A stretch of 10,975 bases of DNA, from NCBI GenBank assembly GCA_003024985.2, contig PXIH01S0056552.1; one strand, 5' to 3'. Source of the DNA: Euperipatoides rowelli. Taxonomy: Eukaryota; Onychophora; Udeonychophora; Euonychophora; Peripatopsidae. Within the stretch, counting starts at the first letter, position 1; every line of letters begins with the position of its first letter. The notes under the pieces were generated by a model. That model ran no database searches, was not told the origin of the DNA, and worked only from the letters and a program-made list of their open reading frames with translations. This document shows positions 1 through 7,675 of the stretch, in pieces. The position numbers and the translations under genes are program-made.

Positions 1-422
1 TGAGTTAATAAATAAATAAAAAAACTCCTGTAATGCTGAGGTCTTAATTAATGTAGGCCTATCTTTTGTGTTTAAAAGATTGTTTTTCGATTATAGAGAC
101 CATATTTGCATCATGATTGAAAAAAACACAAACTATCAGAAAATGAGATTATATAATACTGAGTTGCTTTAAGATTGTATAAAAAGCTGTTTTCAAGGTT
201 ATTACCGTAGTATAATAAAACCTTGTAACAAATGCAAGATACGATGAAACATCTAATAACACCAGATTTAGCAAAGACTTTGAAGAACTGTAACAATTAA
301 ATGAACATACCTTTAAATGCATACCGTAATCTCCTAATTTACATTTAAATAACTAAAATAAGGATAACAAAATCAAATAATTTTCCAGAGCGTAATCAAA
401 GTTAATGCATACATTAATAGAA
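1..422. other. AT-rich 5' flank, no gene seen
   Basis: This stretch is AT-rich with short A and T runs. A minus-strand open frame at 111-296 has no recognisable domain and a composition typical of translated AT-rich noise. No RNA gene or clear repeat is visible. It is probably intergenic DNA upstream of the candidate promoter at 423-434. Confidence 0.5.
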
Positions 423-434
423 GGCGCATGCGCC
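423..434. promoter_or_regulatory. Perfect GC-rich palindrome, candidate NRF1 binding site
   Basis: GGCGCATGCGCC is a perfect 12-bp palindrome with an exact GCGCATGCGC core. That core is the established NRF1 (nuclear respiratory factor 1) recognition sequence, common in promoters of nuclear genes for mitochondrial proteins. It holds several CpGs in DNA that otherwise has almost none. It lies about 1.06 kb upstream of the first certain exon of a mitochondrial import-motor gene and 10 bp upstream of an ATG at 445. The match is seen directly; promoter function is inferred from the motif and the gene downstream. The site is symmetric, so it could also serve a divergent minus-strand transcript. Confidence 0.6.
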
Positions 435-444
435 GACCATCTAC

Positions 445-456
445 ATGGCTTTTCCT
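445..456 (+). CDS. Tentative first coding exon of the Tim14-like gene (MAFP, then intron)
   Basis: Genes of this family often have a tiny first coding exon holding little more than the initiator. The exon at 1490 begins in phase 0 without its own Met, so an upstream ATG-bearing exon ending in phase 0 is needed. ATG GCT TTT CCT at 445-456 is followed by a GTATTC donor and lies just after the NRF1-like palindrome. Joined to the next exon it would give an N terminus MAFP-TSGL, a plausible short leader before the membrane helix. The donor is weak: CCT before GT, and no purine-rich GTRAGT. A competing candidate is ATG TTT GGG at 542-550, followed by GTATTC, and the true exon could also lie left of the window. 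No direct evidence chooses between them. Confidence 0.22.
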
Positions 457-597
457 GTATTCATACTGTAAATACCATTGATCATATTCTGATTAGCATT
501 TGCTCCCAAATTTAGATAATTTCATGTTAATTTAAAAGCCAATGTTTGGGGTATTCTTCCTATAACTCCTACTGAATTTCATCCCTCTTTCCTGTGT

Positions 598-696
598 TTT
601 TTTTTTTTTTTTTTTGTAATTTCAGTTAAAAAGTTTATATATTTTTTTTTTTTTTTTTTTTTTGTAATTTCAGTTAAAAAGTTTATATATTTTTGG
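598..696. repeat. Tandem duplication of about 48 bp with poly(T) punctuation
   Basis: A unit made of a T run followed by GTAATTTCAGTTAAAAAG and TTTATATA occurs twice. The G of GTAATTTCAG is at 616 and again at 664, a 48-bp offset. The non-T part is identical in both copies, so the duplication is recent. On the minus strand each unit reads as sequence followed by a poly(A) run. Confidence 0.85.
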
Positions 697-761
697 TATA
701 GTTTTTTTGTATTTTTGGGTGTAGATCTTAGTCTTTTAAGTTGTACCAGATTGGCAGGTCT

Positions 762-1040
762 GGGTTCAGGATTTAAATTCCCAAGTTTATCTAATTTTAT
801 AGGTTTCAGCCTACAATAAGTGAATTCGTTTCACATAATAAATTTGAAAATGATATTTTTTAAATTAATCCTAAAGATTTCATTTTCAAGATACAGTATA
901 TGGCCTATAATTACAATATATTCTAATAAACATATGCTTTTTATAAAAATATTAAAAAGTACCGGTAGGCTATATGATTCTGAATACATGTATATGCAGA
1001 GGGGGTCAGGATTTGAATTCTCAACTTAATTCAATTTTAT
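762..1040. repeat. Pair of diverged 39-bp direct repeats (762-800 and 1002-1040)
   Basis: The two segments align without gaps at an offset of 240 bp, with 7 mismatches in 39 positions by eye. Both share CAGGATTT, AATTC and a terminal AATTTTAT. Read on the minus strand, the second copy contains TTCAAATCC, which resembles the B box of a tRNA-derived promoter. The pair could therefore be remnants of a SINE. No A box or full tRNA fold is visible, so that is only a possibility. Confidence 0.5.
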
Positions 1041-1258
1041 AAACAGCTTTTAATATTATTTAGAGCTCTGATTTAATTAATAAGCAACAAGATGACTTTA
1101 TTAAATTTATTTGTTACTCATCTTTAGAATAATTAGATATGCTACCAAGAACAATTGAACTGTTGCTATCAAAATGTTGACTATCACTACACAATCTCGG
1201 TATGAATTAGTGCGGTGCTATTTTGGTCACAATGGGGAGTTATGTTTACTTTTTTTTA

Positions 1259-1363
1259 GATACTTTTAATCAATGGATTTATTGGATATTTTTAATCAAT
1301 GCATATTGCTTCAATATTTTTAAGCAATGCGTTTTTTTTAGACATTTTAATCCTTGCTCATTC
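1259..1363. repeat. Degenerate tandem array, four units of about 26-29 bp
   Basis: Units begin near 1259, 1285, 1312 and 1341. Each contains a variant of GATATTTTTAATCAATG or CAATATTTTTAAGCAATG followed by a short spacer. The units have diverged from one another, so the array is old. It lies about 130 bp upstream of the exon at 1490. Confidence 0.6.
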
Positions 1364-1489
1364 TTAATCTAGCTTACTATAAAACAAATTTAATAATTAA
1401 ATAACAATATTTGTTGATATTTTTTGTTCAGCCTATAATGGCCTTGCAGGTGTCTGTTTTATTGATATTTGTATTTCTTTTTTTTTCAG

Positions 1490-1541
1490 ACTAGTGGCTT
1501 AATTTTGGCTGGGATAGGACTTGCTGTGGTTGGATTTGCTG
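1490..1541 (+). CDS. Tim14/Pam18-like exon: N-terminal membrane helix (DNAJC19/DNAJC15 family)
   Basis: This exon encodes the inner-membrane anchor of a Tim14 (Pam18) J-protein. In this family the protein is a subunit of the TIM23-associated PAM motor and stimulates mitochondrial Hsp70 as it pulls precursors into the matrix. The exon opens after TTTTTTTTCAG and translates from ACT as TSGLILAGIGL, then AVVGFA plus one base of a glycine codon. It ends at a GTATTT donor in phase 1. The hydrophobic Gly/Ala-rich run ending in GFAGRY, completed by the exon at 10107, is the family hallmark; human DNAJC19 has a similar helix ending in GFAGRY. There is no in-frame Met in this exon, so translation starts in an upstream exon. 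The similarity is to DNAJC19 and DNAJC15 alike, so I assign the family but not the paralogue. Intact splice sites argue against a processed pseudogene. Confidence 0.85.
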
Positions 1542-2074
1542 GTATTTTCTATATTTACTTTTTTATTTTATTTATTTTTGTATTTAAGTGATAAGCGTGC
1601 TAGTTAGCACATCTACTGATAAATCATTTTGTTAAAAAGAGTTGTAATTACAATACTTTAAATTGAAATCAAATTTCTTTAGTCTCGGATAAAGTTAATA
1701 TATAGCTATCTCAAATATTTGAGAATTATGCTCACCAGTGCTGGTTCTGGGTTTTATTTTGCCAATTAGTTTACCAAATTAGAATTTAAATCATCCAAAA
1801 TAAAAATAGTTCACATTGCATAAATATTTAGAATTTTTTTTAGGCTGGGGGAACCAAGAGTATAGGATGCCCAATTGCTATAGCTGCCATATAAGTATAG
1901 TACGGTATATAGGCTAATATAGTAACCGTGTACATAAGTACAGTACTGATAGATTCAGCCTTTAGGCTATTGAATTTTTTTAATTTATTAATATACAGTA
2001 ATAAAAAAATCATGCTGTATCTATCCAAAGAAACTCACTCAATTAAATAGCTGTTACATACACAGTAGGCTATA

Positions 2075-2096
2075 TATACAGTATATATACTGTATA
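2075..2096. repeat. Perfect 22-bp palindrome of TACAGTA/TACTGTA words
   Basis: The half-site TATACAGTATA is followed immediately by its exact reverse complement TATACTGTATA. It is the largest perfect member of the TACAGTA word family scattered through the window. It may form a cruciform or simply reflect TA-rich microsatellite drift. No known regulator is assigned. Confidence 0.8.
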
Positions 2097-2618
2097 AATA
2101 AATACACTACTTCATGCTAATATACTGTAATTCCTAACATAATTCTAGAAAATATTTAAAGTCCATAAAAAATATAGTCTAGACTTGTAATCACAGTTTT
2201 TTTTAGCAGTCAAAATTGTCTCTTATAAACCAAGCTGAATAAAATATTGATAATGTTGATTAAAAAACAAGATAATAATTATTCATTTTCAAAAGATTTT
2301 TGCTAAATACAAGTGTAATTTTTTTTAACTGCTCGCAGACCAATTTTTTTTTTATTTTGGAACTTGAGAATGGAGATAGAGAGAGAGAGCAGAGCGTATG
2401 ATTAAAGAGAACAAAATGAAGTAAAGTTTTGTAAGCTAATTTTCGATCGGACCTAATGATTTTTTTCGAATTAAAATTAAAAGAAATCCTTTAATAATGC
2501 TATTAAACACTTCAACACAACGTTCAAGTTAATAGAAAAATGCAGGAATTGAAAAACTTATAGCTACTCATTAAGTGAATTCTGAATAAACATTACATTA
2601 TCCTTTATTATTATTAAA

Positions 2619-2780
2619 CCAACGAGATAGAAAATAGAAGTGGCAAAACGTCTGCCATGTTTGCCTCAAATAGAAACCTCAGTCGCCTTGACGAAACAGG
2701 GCAACGGGCAATGTCTCGAGTTTTATTCTTAATGTACATGCTCTTCCAGATCCATAGTTTTTTTTACAATATACAGTATT
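2619..2780. other. GC-richer patch with short open frames on both strands
   Basis: Between about 2640 and 2735 the base composition changes and several CpGs appear (ACG, TCG, CGGG, CTCGAG). On the plus strand a frame without an ATG at its start is open from about 2613 to 2780 (about 54 codons). It includes MFASNRNLSRLDETG and ends in a hydrophobic MSRVLFLMYMLF run. On the minus strand a Kozak-like AAACATGGCAGAC opens a 14-codon frame, MADVLPLLFSISLV. I recognise neither. The patch could be an old transposon fragment, an unannotated exon or a divergent promoter. I do not call a gene. Confidence 0.3.
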
Positions 2781-3264
2781 AAGGCAGATGTTAAACACAA
2801 AGTATTTACAGGTTAACAAGGATCTAAATAAAATAGTTCAAAATATAAAAAATATGATATATGAATAAAATAAGAAAATAAAGATGTTATAATGTGTACT
2901 GCATATAAAGGGAAATAGTTTTATTTCGTCAATTTTTCACAGATTTGTATTTTTTAAGCAATTTGTTGTCCAGAATATTTGTATTTAAAATTATTGTTTT
3001 TTTTATATTGCATGTAGGCTAAATAGTAAATCAATTTTTGTTTCTATATTGTTGATTTAAATAAACTAAAAAGAGCTTTAACAATGTATGAGTCATTGGC
3101 TAATTGATGATTAAATAATATACAGTATGTATAGATTTATTTATTTATTTTTATTTTACTTCATAACTTATAACACAAACTAAACTATATGCCGGACAAC
3201 ATCAGACTATAGTCCAACGAGGTTGTCATTGTCCTATTTTGTAATAACTTACTTTTTTTTTAAT

Positions 3265-3499
3265 ACTTTTTTTTTTTTTTTTTGATGAGCTTCAACTCTG
3301 AATTAGGATTTCATTAAACACACAATTTAATTCCTTGAATGAGAACTTAAACTAAACGGTATTAAAAATTTTATTTTTTTTTTTTTTGATGAGCTTCAAC
3401 TCTGAATTAGGATTTCATTTACAATATACACTAAATAAAACACACAATTTTAATTCCTTGGATGAAAACTTAAACTAAACGATCTTAAATTTTTATTTA
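3265..3499. repeat. Tandem duplication with poly(T) heads, second copy carrying an insertion
   Basis: The block T-run + GATGAGCTTCAACTC + TGAATTAGGATTTCATT occurs at 3284 and again at 3388, a 104-bp offset. Both copies share downstream sequence including ACACACAATTT, ATTCCTTG and ACTTAAACTAAACG. The second copy has about 17-20 extra bases (TACAATATACACTAAATA region) after GGATTTCATT. The copies also differ by several substitutions, so this duplication is older than those at 598 and 6957. On the minus strand each unit ends in a poly(A) run, as a retroposed 3' end would. Confidence 0.85.
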
Positions 3500-3984
3500 A
3501 TATATAAACTTATAACCTATACGAAACATTGTTTTAATTAGCAAATGGCTTTTGCTGCAGCAACAGTAGATGAGTTCAAGATGATATAGAAAACCAACAA
3601 TATTAAAAGTTAATTAAACTACTATAATTTAAAATATCTTATTCATCATAAAGAGGTGTGAGCGTGAACTGTTTGTCAACAGCGGCATGCAGCTTGTACA
3701 CACATCGTTGGTCTAGACAATGGTGTATGTATTTTGTTTTTAATAAAACTTTTGGTCTTTCAAAACTCTGAAATTCAATTTTAATTCTGTAAATTAGCTG
3801 ATCCATTGGGAAAAAAAATTATTCATCTAAGATCCGCATATGGCTAGTAAGCAGATATAAGTGACGGGTTTATATTCTTTAAAAAAAAAGATTAAATAAA
3901 CAGAAATAGTAATAATTTGAGATGTAAAATAAAATTTAAGTTACGGTATTTAAAAAATGATTTAACAACTATTTTGTAATATAT

Positions 3985-4108
3985 TTGTGCAACCAATTGC
4001 TGCACAAGATGATGGCATGTTGCTTCCAAGTGGGGCAGTTTATTGTTGTTCGCCCTGCTTCATTGTGGCAACTATATTTCTCGTTACACAGAAAGGGACA
4101 CTAGTGTC
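3985..4108. repeat. Hairpin TTGTGCA/TGCACAA and palindrome GACACTAGTGTC
   Basis: TTGTGCA at 3985-3991 pairs with TGCACAA at 4001-4007 around a 9-base spacer. About 90 bp on, GACACTAGTGTC at 4097-4108 is a perfect 12-bp palindrome. Both lie in a GC-richer patch (about 3980-4165) with no convincing open frame. The patch may be the remains of a transposon end, but I see no matching inverted partner. Confidence 0.45.
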
Positions 4109-4612
4109 AATACATAGAGTCAAGCATTGCTACTCTATTCAGTAGTAGTCACATCAAGTGGTTTTCAATATTTTCCAGAAACAATTCAAATTTAGTGAAG
4201 TTAGGATTTTTCATTCCTAAGCTGGATAATTCCTTCTTTTTCAGCAACTATGCATATAATCAGCAATTCCAGTAGTTTATTGGCTGTTCCATTGCATGTA
4301 CAGTTATGTTCTGTATCCCACAGAGTACACAACTCCCTGCATGATTCAATTTATAATTTTTGCTAGGAGTGAAGTGCAACAAAATGGAACTGGTTTATTT
4401 GCTTTTTGTTAGAATATTAATTTTGTCAAACAATTTTGAATGCCTTTATATAATTCATCTCAGAGTCAGAGACTGTGATTATGCTAAGTAATCTGGATTT
4501 CTTTTCAGGTCCATTTTAGATTTTTTTATTGACTTTGTTGTTGTTATGACTGAGAAACTGGACTAGTCTAAAAAGAATACCAGTCTTGATAGTGTTTACT
4601 GTGAGAAATTCA

Positions 4613-4690
4613 GGACTAGGCTTGGACGATTAAATCGATCAATGAATTAAACTCAATTATGAAGCAAATAATCATAATCGATTATTGGAT
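4613..4690. mobile_element. Possible hAT-like transposon terminus
   Basis: GGACTAGGCTTGGACGATTA followed by ATCGATCAATGAATT and a 12-bp palindrome ATAATCGATTAT (4674-4685) resembles the common hAT-superfamily end style: AGGGCTGGGCGATTAA followed by repeated ATCGAT words. I see no matching inverted terminus (which would contain TCGTCCAAGCCTAGT) and no 8-bp target duplication in the window. This is either a single decayed end or chance. Confidence 0.3.
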
Positions 4691-4750
4691 TTTTACTATC
4701 TAAATAATTGTGACATATGTAATGTGCCTGTCATCATCATATCATGTTGA

Positions 4751-5035
4751 TTGACAGGACATTACAAGTTTACATCATCATCCTACCATCCACAATGCCT
4801 GCTACTTACATTTACAAACCCTATATATATTATAAGTATACAGTACAACTGTACTGCTTATTTAATATTTCATTTAATATTTAATTGCAGACCGTCATCA
4901 ACAATCTTGATCTCACTACACATCACAACTGTCTGCAATACATATGCACTACATTACAACACCAGTAAATACAGCCTGACACACTCCTACACAAAACATA
5001 CATTAAATAAGATTAGCACTGTGTTGCTTATATTT
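4751..5035. other. Cytosine-rich, guanine-poor stretch; no gene called
   Basis: This stretch is strongly skewed towards C over G on the plus strand. That skew leaves a 95-codon frame (4751-5038) open, rich in Thr, Ser, Tyr, Ile, His and Leu, with no recognisable motif and no splice context. The lack of stops is best explained by composition. The skew may mark one strand of an old transposon. Confidence 0.4.
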
Positions 5036-5268
5036 TAGCTCAGTTGTANAACCTCAAGGCTAGGGACACACACACCCTCACAACATACAGATATTTAATG
5101 TTTAGCTCAGTAAAAGCAACTGTAGCCTATCTTTAGTATTTTAATATTTATTGATAGCTTCCATAAAAGCTATGTACAGTATATTTATTATTTTTATTTT
5201 GTTAGTTTCAATAAAAGCTACAACATATTTACTTTAATAATATTCAATATTAGCTTTAATTAAAGCTA
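5036..5268. repeat. 48-bp tandem array with a palindromic TAGCTT...AAGCTA core
   Basis: Three 18-bp dyads start at 5155, 5203 and 5251, exactly 48 bp apart: TAGCTTCCATAAAAGCTA, TAGTTTCAATAAAAGCTA and TAGCTTTAATTAAAGCTA. The last is a perfect palindrome. In the second, the one change keeps a G-T wobble in the stem. Two weaker relatives beginning TAGCTCAGT lie at 5036 and 5103. The spacers between cores are AT-rich and diverged, so the dyads are better conserved than the linkers. Confidence 0.75.
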
Positions 5269-5386
5269 TTTTATAAGGATCTTATTTATGTTTTATTTAT
5301 CTTATGCTACTTGCCACTACATCTTAGTTCCCCTCTATCCTTATACATTATTAAATATTTCATGCAAATTATTTAATTGGGAAGCT

Positions 5387-5437
5387 AAGCAAACTTAAAT
5401 CAGTTTGCTTTTATTATTACAAGATTACCTGTAATCT
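5387..5437. repeat. Two compact hairpins in a row
   Basis: AAGCAAACT (5387-5395) pairs perfectly with AGTTTGCTT (5402-5410) around a 6-base loop. Twelve bases later AGATTAC (5422-5428) pairs with GTAATCT (5431-5437) around CT. They sit between the 48-bp dyad array and the GC-rich block at 5461. They could be the structured end of an element or an extension of the dyad-rich zone. Confidence 0.7.
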
Positions 5438-5460
5438 GTTATCTTTTGTAATCATAACTT

Positions 5461-5940
5461 GTGGCTGAGATCTAAATAAAACATCTTCTGCATTTCCTGT
5501 TCAGCAAGAACGTCATCTTCCACCAAATGCCTGGATCTTCCACCCCACACCCTGGACTGCTGACCTTCTTGGGTCAGCTGGAGCAGACTGCAGCATTTTC
5601 CATCATCTGGAATTCAAACTTCTGACCAACATCTGTCACTGCATCCTGTCTTCAGGAACTCATAAGACCACCCGACAGGATTTTATCATGTGACCAAGAG
5701 ACCACCTTGACATTCAGACTATTACCTCCACCCTTCTGCCTCGAATACCTAGCTGACCAATAAAATTGCAGGATTTCACCCAGCTAGGTTTGAAGCTACT
5801 GGACTAAAGAAAGAAAGCCCTCTTTCTGCTCCAGCTATCTATATAGTAACTTCGTGTTAATATTCAGGGTGTGTGGTAATCGTCTTTGCAAACTTCAAAA
5901 AGAATCATCAAAGGCATCTGGCATAGGGACTTCCTGCCAG
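5461..5940 (+). mobile_element. GC-rich block, possible decayed LTR or other retroelement fragment
   Basis: The block is markedly richer in G and C than its surroundings, with an abrupt left edge near 5490 and a gradual right edge near 5940. A CCAAT word overlaps AATAAA (5759-5764). That signal sits in the loop between CCTAGCTG (5748-5755) and CAGCTAGG (5781-5788), a perfect 8-bp stem. A second hairpin AGAAAG-CCCT-CTTTCT follows at 5812-5827. A poly(A) signal in a hairpin, a pyrimidine-rich tract and a lack of coding sequence suit an LTR or SINE-like retroelement. However, I find no TG...CA ends with target duplication, no primer-binding site and no gag or pol. A 75-codon frame at about 5469-5694 lacks an ATG near its start and is not recognised. 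Confidence 0.3.
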
Positions 5941-6040
5941 TGGTGACTATATTTAATCATCCAAATTCATTACATTTATTTTTATTGCCACATAAATAAA
6001 TCAGTTTGACATTAGATAGATCTGAAGGACTTTTCAGCCA

Positions 6041-6114
6041 TTAATCTAAAACTGTTTCATACGTAAGGGGAAACCCGAAACGTTTTGTAAGAGCTTGTAG
6101 CTCCGCCATCTTTT
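6041..6114 (-). other. Minus-strand AAGATGGCGG start element with short open frame
   Basis: Read on the minus strand, AAAAGATGGCGGAGCT (about 6114-6099) matches the YY1/TISU-type translation-initiation element AAGATGGCGG. The ATG (6109-6107) opens a 22-codon frame beginning MAELQALTKRFGF and ending at TAA (6043-6041). Alternatively, a GTATGA donor after CCCTTAC could make it a first exon MAELQALTKRFGFPLTY. No downstream exon is recognised. It may be the 5' end of a transposon gene, a small unrecognised gene inside the intron, or chance. Confidence 0.3.
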
Positions 6115-6364
6115 CATACTGTATATATAAAATATAAAATTTACATTAAAGCGTTGCTCGAATTGTATTCTAATTCATCCTTCCCAATTCATTTGTAAAA
6201 ACCTCTTTTGACAAACATCCTGTGGATGTTCAATATACATATTTTCTAAAAGTAATTACATGCATATTCTCTGATACACATCGCACACATTTATCATTAG
6301 TTTAGTTTTGATAATTATAAGAGAGATGGAATCTAGCATTCGGTAAAGGGTTACATCATATTTA

Positions 6365-6535
6365 TATTTTCTAGGTTCCACTCCACCACGATCCCCCTAA
6401 AGCTACCATTGTTTTGTAAAACCCCCATACGCGATCGCGGTATTAGCTTTACCCCTTCATTATTGGAGTTGCTTTGGACTCATGGACCACTTTTTTTGCC
6501 CCTTTCCTAGCCTGAGTTCCAAATCGCAAATCCCA
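6365..6535. other. GC-rich block with CGCGATCGCG palindrome and TAAAGCTA inverted repeat
   Basis: Between an AT-rich left flank and right flank, this segment has runs of C, several CpGs and the perfect palindrome CGCGATCGCG (6430-6439). TAAAGCTA (6398-6405) pairs with TAGCTTTA (6444-6451), so the palindrome sits inside a larger dyad. A 41-codon minus-strand frame (with LIPRSRMGVLQNNGS) crosses it but is not recognised. It may be a fragment of an old mobile element. Confidence 0.4.
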
Positions 6536-6746
6536 CATGTTTACTTTAATTAAATTAGAATCTTTTGTATTTGATTTTTAAAAAATGCATATAAAAAGTA
6601 AAAAAAAATATATATATTGTATAGGATAAATAATTTAATATGCTACTGATTTCCGCTAAATGTTGTGTTCATCTGAAATATTGACTGTATAAAAATATCA
6701 AATTGCAAGTCTTTAATTACAGTAGGCTATATAGTAGTGTACATAT

Positions 6747-6768
6747 ACTGTATATTAATGTATACAGT
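6747..6768. repeat. Hairpin ACTGTATA/TATACAGT
   Basis: ACTGTATA at 6747-6754 pairs perfectly with TATACAGT at 6761-6768 around TTAATG. It is another member of the TACAGTA word family. It lies 20 bp right of a TAGGCTA word. Confidence 0.7.
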
Positions 6769-6956
6769 GTAGGCATTTCATATATTTATTTAAAACCAAG
6801 AATATAATAAATAAATAAAAAAGACATAAAGTATACAGTATTTACTATCCATCCTAATTACGGTACCAATTTGAGCTCAATCAATACAGTATGATAATAA
6901 ATGTAGCCTATAAATTAAATTTTACAATAAATTTATTTACTGTTCTGTTATTATTT

Positions 6957-7442
6957 TAAAGCCGCATTTACTATTTCTTAAACCTTATAAACATTGTGAA
7001 AAATAAAAAAATATTTGGTAGTTAAAATCGAGGAATGCTAATCAGAGTTTTCGATTTGCTTTCTTTATTGTTGGTTCTAATCTTGTATAGAAAATAATCT
7101 ATTTTTCTATCTCATTGGCTCTAATTCTATACAGCATAACATAGGCTTTGATATTACCTCAATTAATTTCCTTTTAACGTTTTCTGAACTCAAAATATGA
7201 TAAAGCCGCATTTACTATTTCTTAAACCTTATAAACATTGTGAAAAATAAAAAAATATTTGGTAGTTAAAATCGAGGAATGCTAATCAGAGTTTTCGATT
7301 TGCTTTCTTTATTGTTGGTTCTAATCTTGTATAGAAAATAATCTATTTTTCTATCTCATTGGCTCTAATTCTATACAGCATAACATAGGCTTTGATATTA
7401 CCTCAATTAATTTCCTTTTAGCGTTTTCTGAACTCAAAATAT
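6957..7442. repeat. Near-perfect 244-bp tandem duplication
   Basis: Copy 1 spans 6957-7200 and copy 2 spans 7201-7442. By eye the only difference is A at 7177 versus G at 7421; copy 2 ends two bases short of the full unit. Each copy contains a short inverted repeat (AAATCGA ... TCGATTT) around GAGGAATGCTAATCAGAG. The near identity means either a very recent duplication or an assembly artefact at a read overlap. The single difference favours a true duplication or two haplotypes joined end to end. No coding sequence is visible in the unit. Confidence 0.95.
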
Positions 7443-7675
7443 AATGATAAAATGACACAACCAAAGTTAATGATATGTGAAATTAAATTACACAATGAAA
7501 TAAGTCAATATTATACCATTGACATTATTTAAAAACTTTTCGTTTCTATTTTCTACTCATAACATATTTCTGATGTATATGAGGGAAATACACTTTTTAA
7601 CATGTGCTTTTCAACTTCCCTCTTGCCCCCTTTAATCCATGCCTCTCGTGAATGCTTAATATAGCCTACAACAGC

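Larger units (their letters stand above)
457..1489 (+). other. Candidate first intron, repeat-rich, no gene
   Basis: If the start at 445 is right, this is intron 1, ending in a strong polypyrimidine tract and CAG at 1487-1489. It holds a poly(T)-punctuated 48-bp duplication (about 598-696), a diverged 39-bp repeat pair (762 and 1002) and a degenerate 26-29-bp array (1259-1363). The plus open frame at 820-1029 is lysine-, isoleucine- and phenylalanine-rich translated AT sequence and is not called as a gene. Confidence 0.4.

Noticed and set aside
111-296. Minus-strand open frame of 61 codons
   Set aside because: Composition is that of translated AT-rich DNA, with no motif, splice context or neighbour.
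820-1029. Plus-strand open frame of 69 codons
   Set aside because: Lys/Ile/Phe-rich noise that runs into the diverged 39-bp repeat at 1002.
762-1040. Functional tRNA gene
   Set aside because: Only a weak B-box-like word is present. There is no A box, acceptor stem or cloverleaf.
1840-2028. Minus-strand open frame of 62 codons, partly hydrophobic
   Set aside because: Hydrophobicity comes from TA-rich codons, and the frame crosses TACAGTA/TAGGCTA-type words. No family is recognised.
3546-3590. Short plus-strand frame starting AAATGGCTTTTGCTGCAGC (MAFAAATVDEFKMI)
   Set aside because: Fourteen codons with a favourable start context, but no donor at its end and it lies inside the intron after the first certain exon, so it cannot supply that gene's start.
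4751-5038. Plus-strand open frame of 95 codons, the longest in the window
   Set aside because: G-poor, C-rich composition removes stop codons. The protein is low-complexity with no domain, and it ends at the start of the 48-bp array.
5930-5960. Retroviral primer-binding site after an LTR end (TGGTGAC)
   Set aside because: Only the first seven bases resemble a tRNA complement; the following ATATTTAATC does not continue it.
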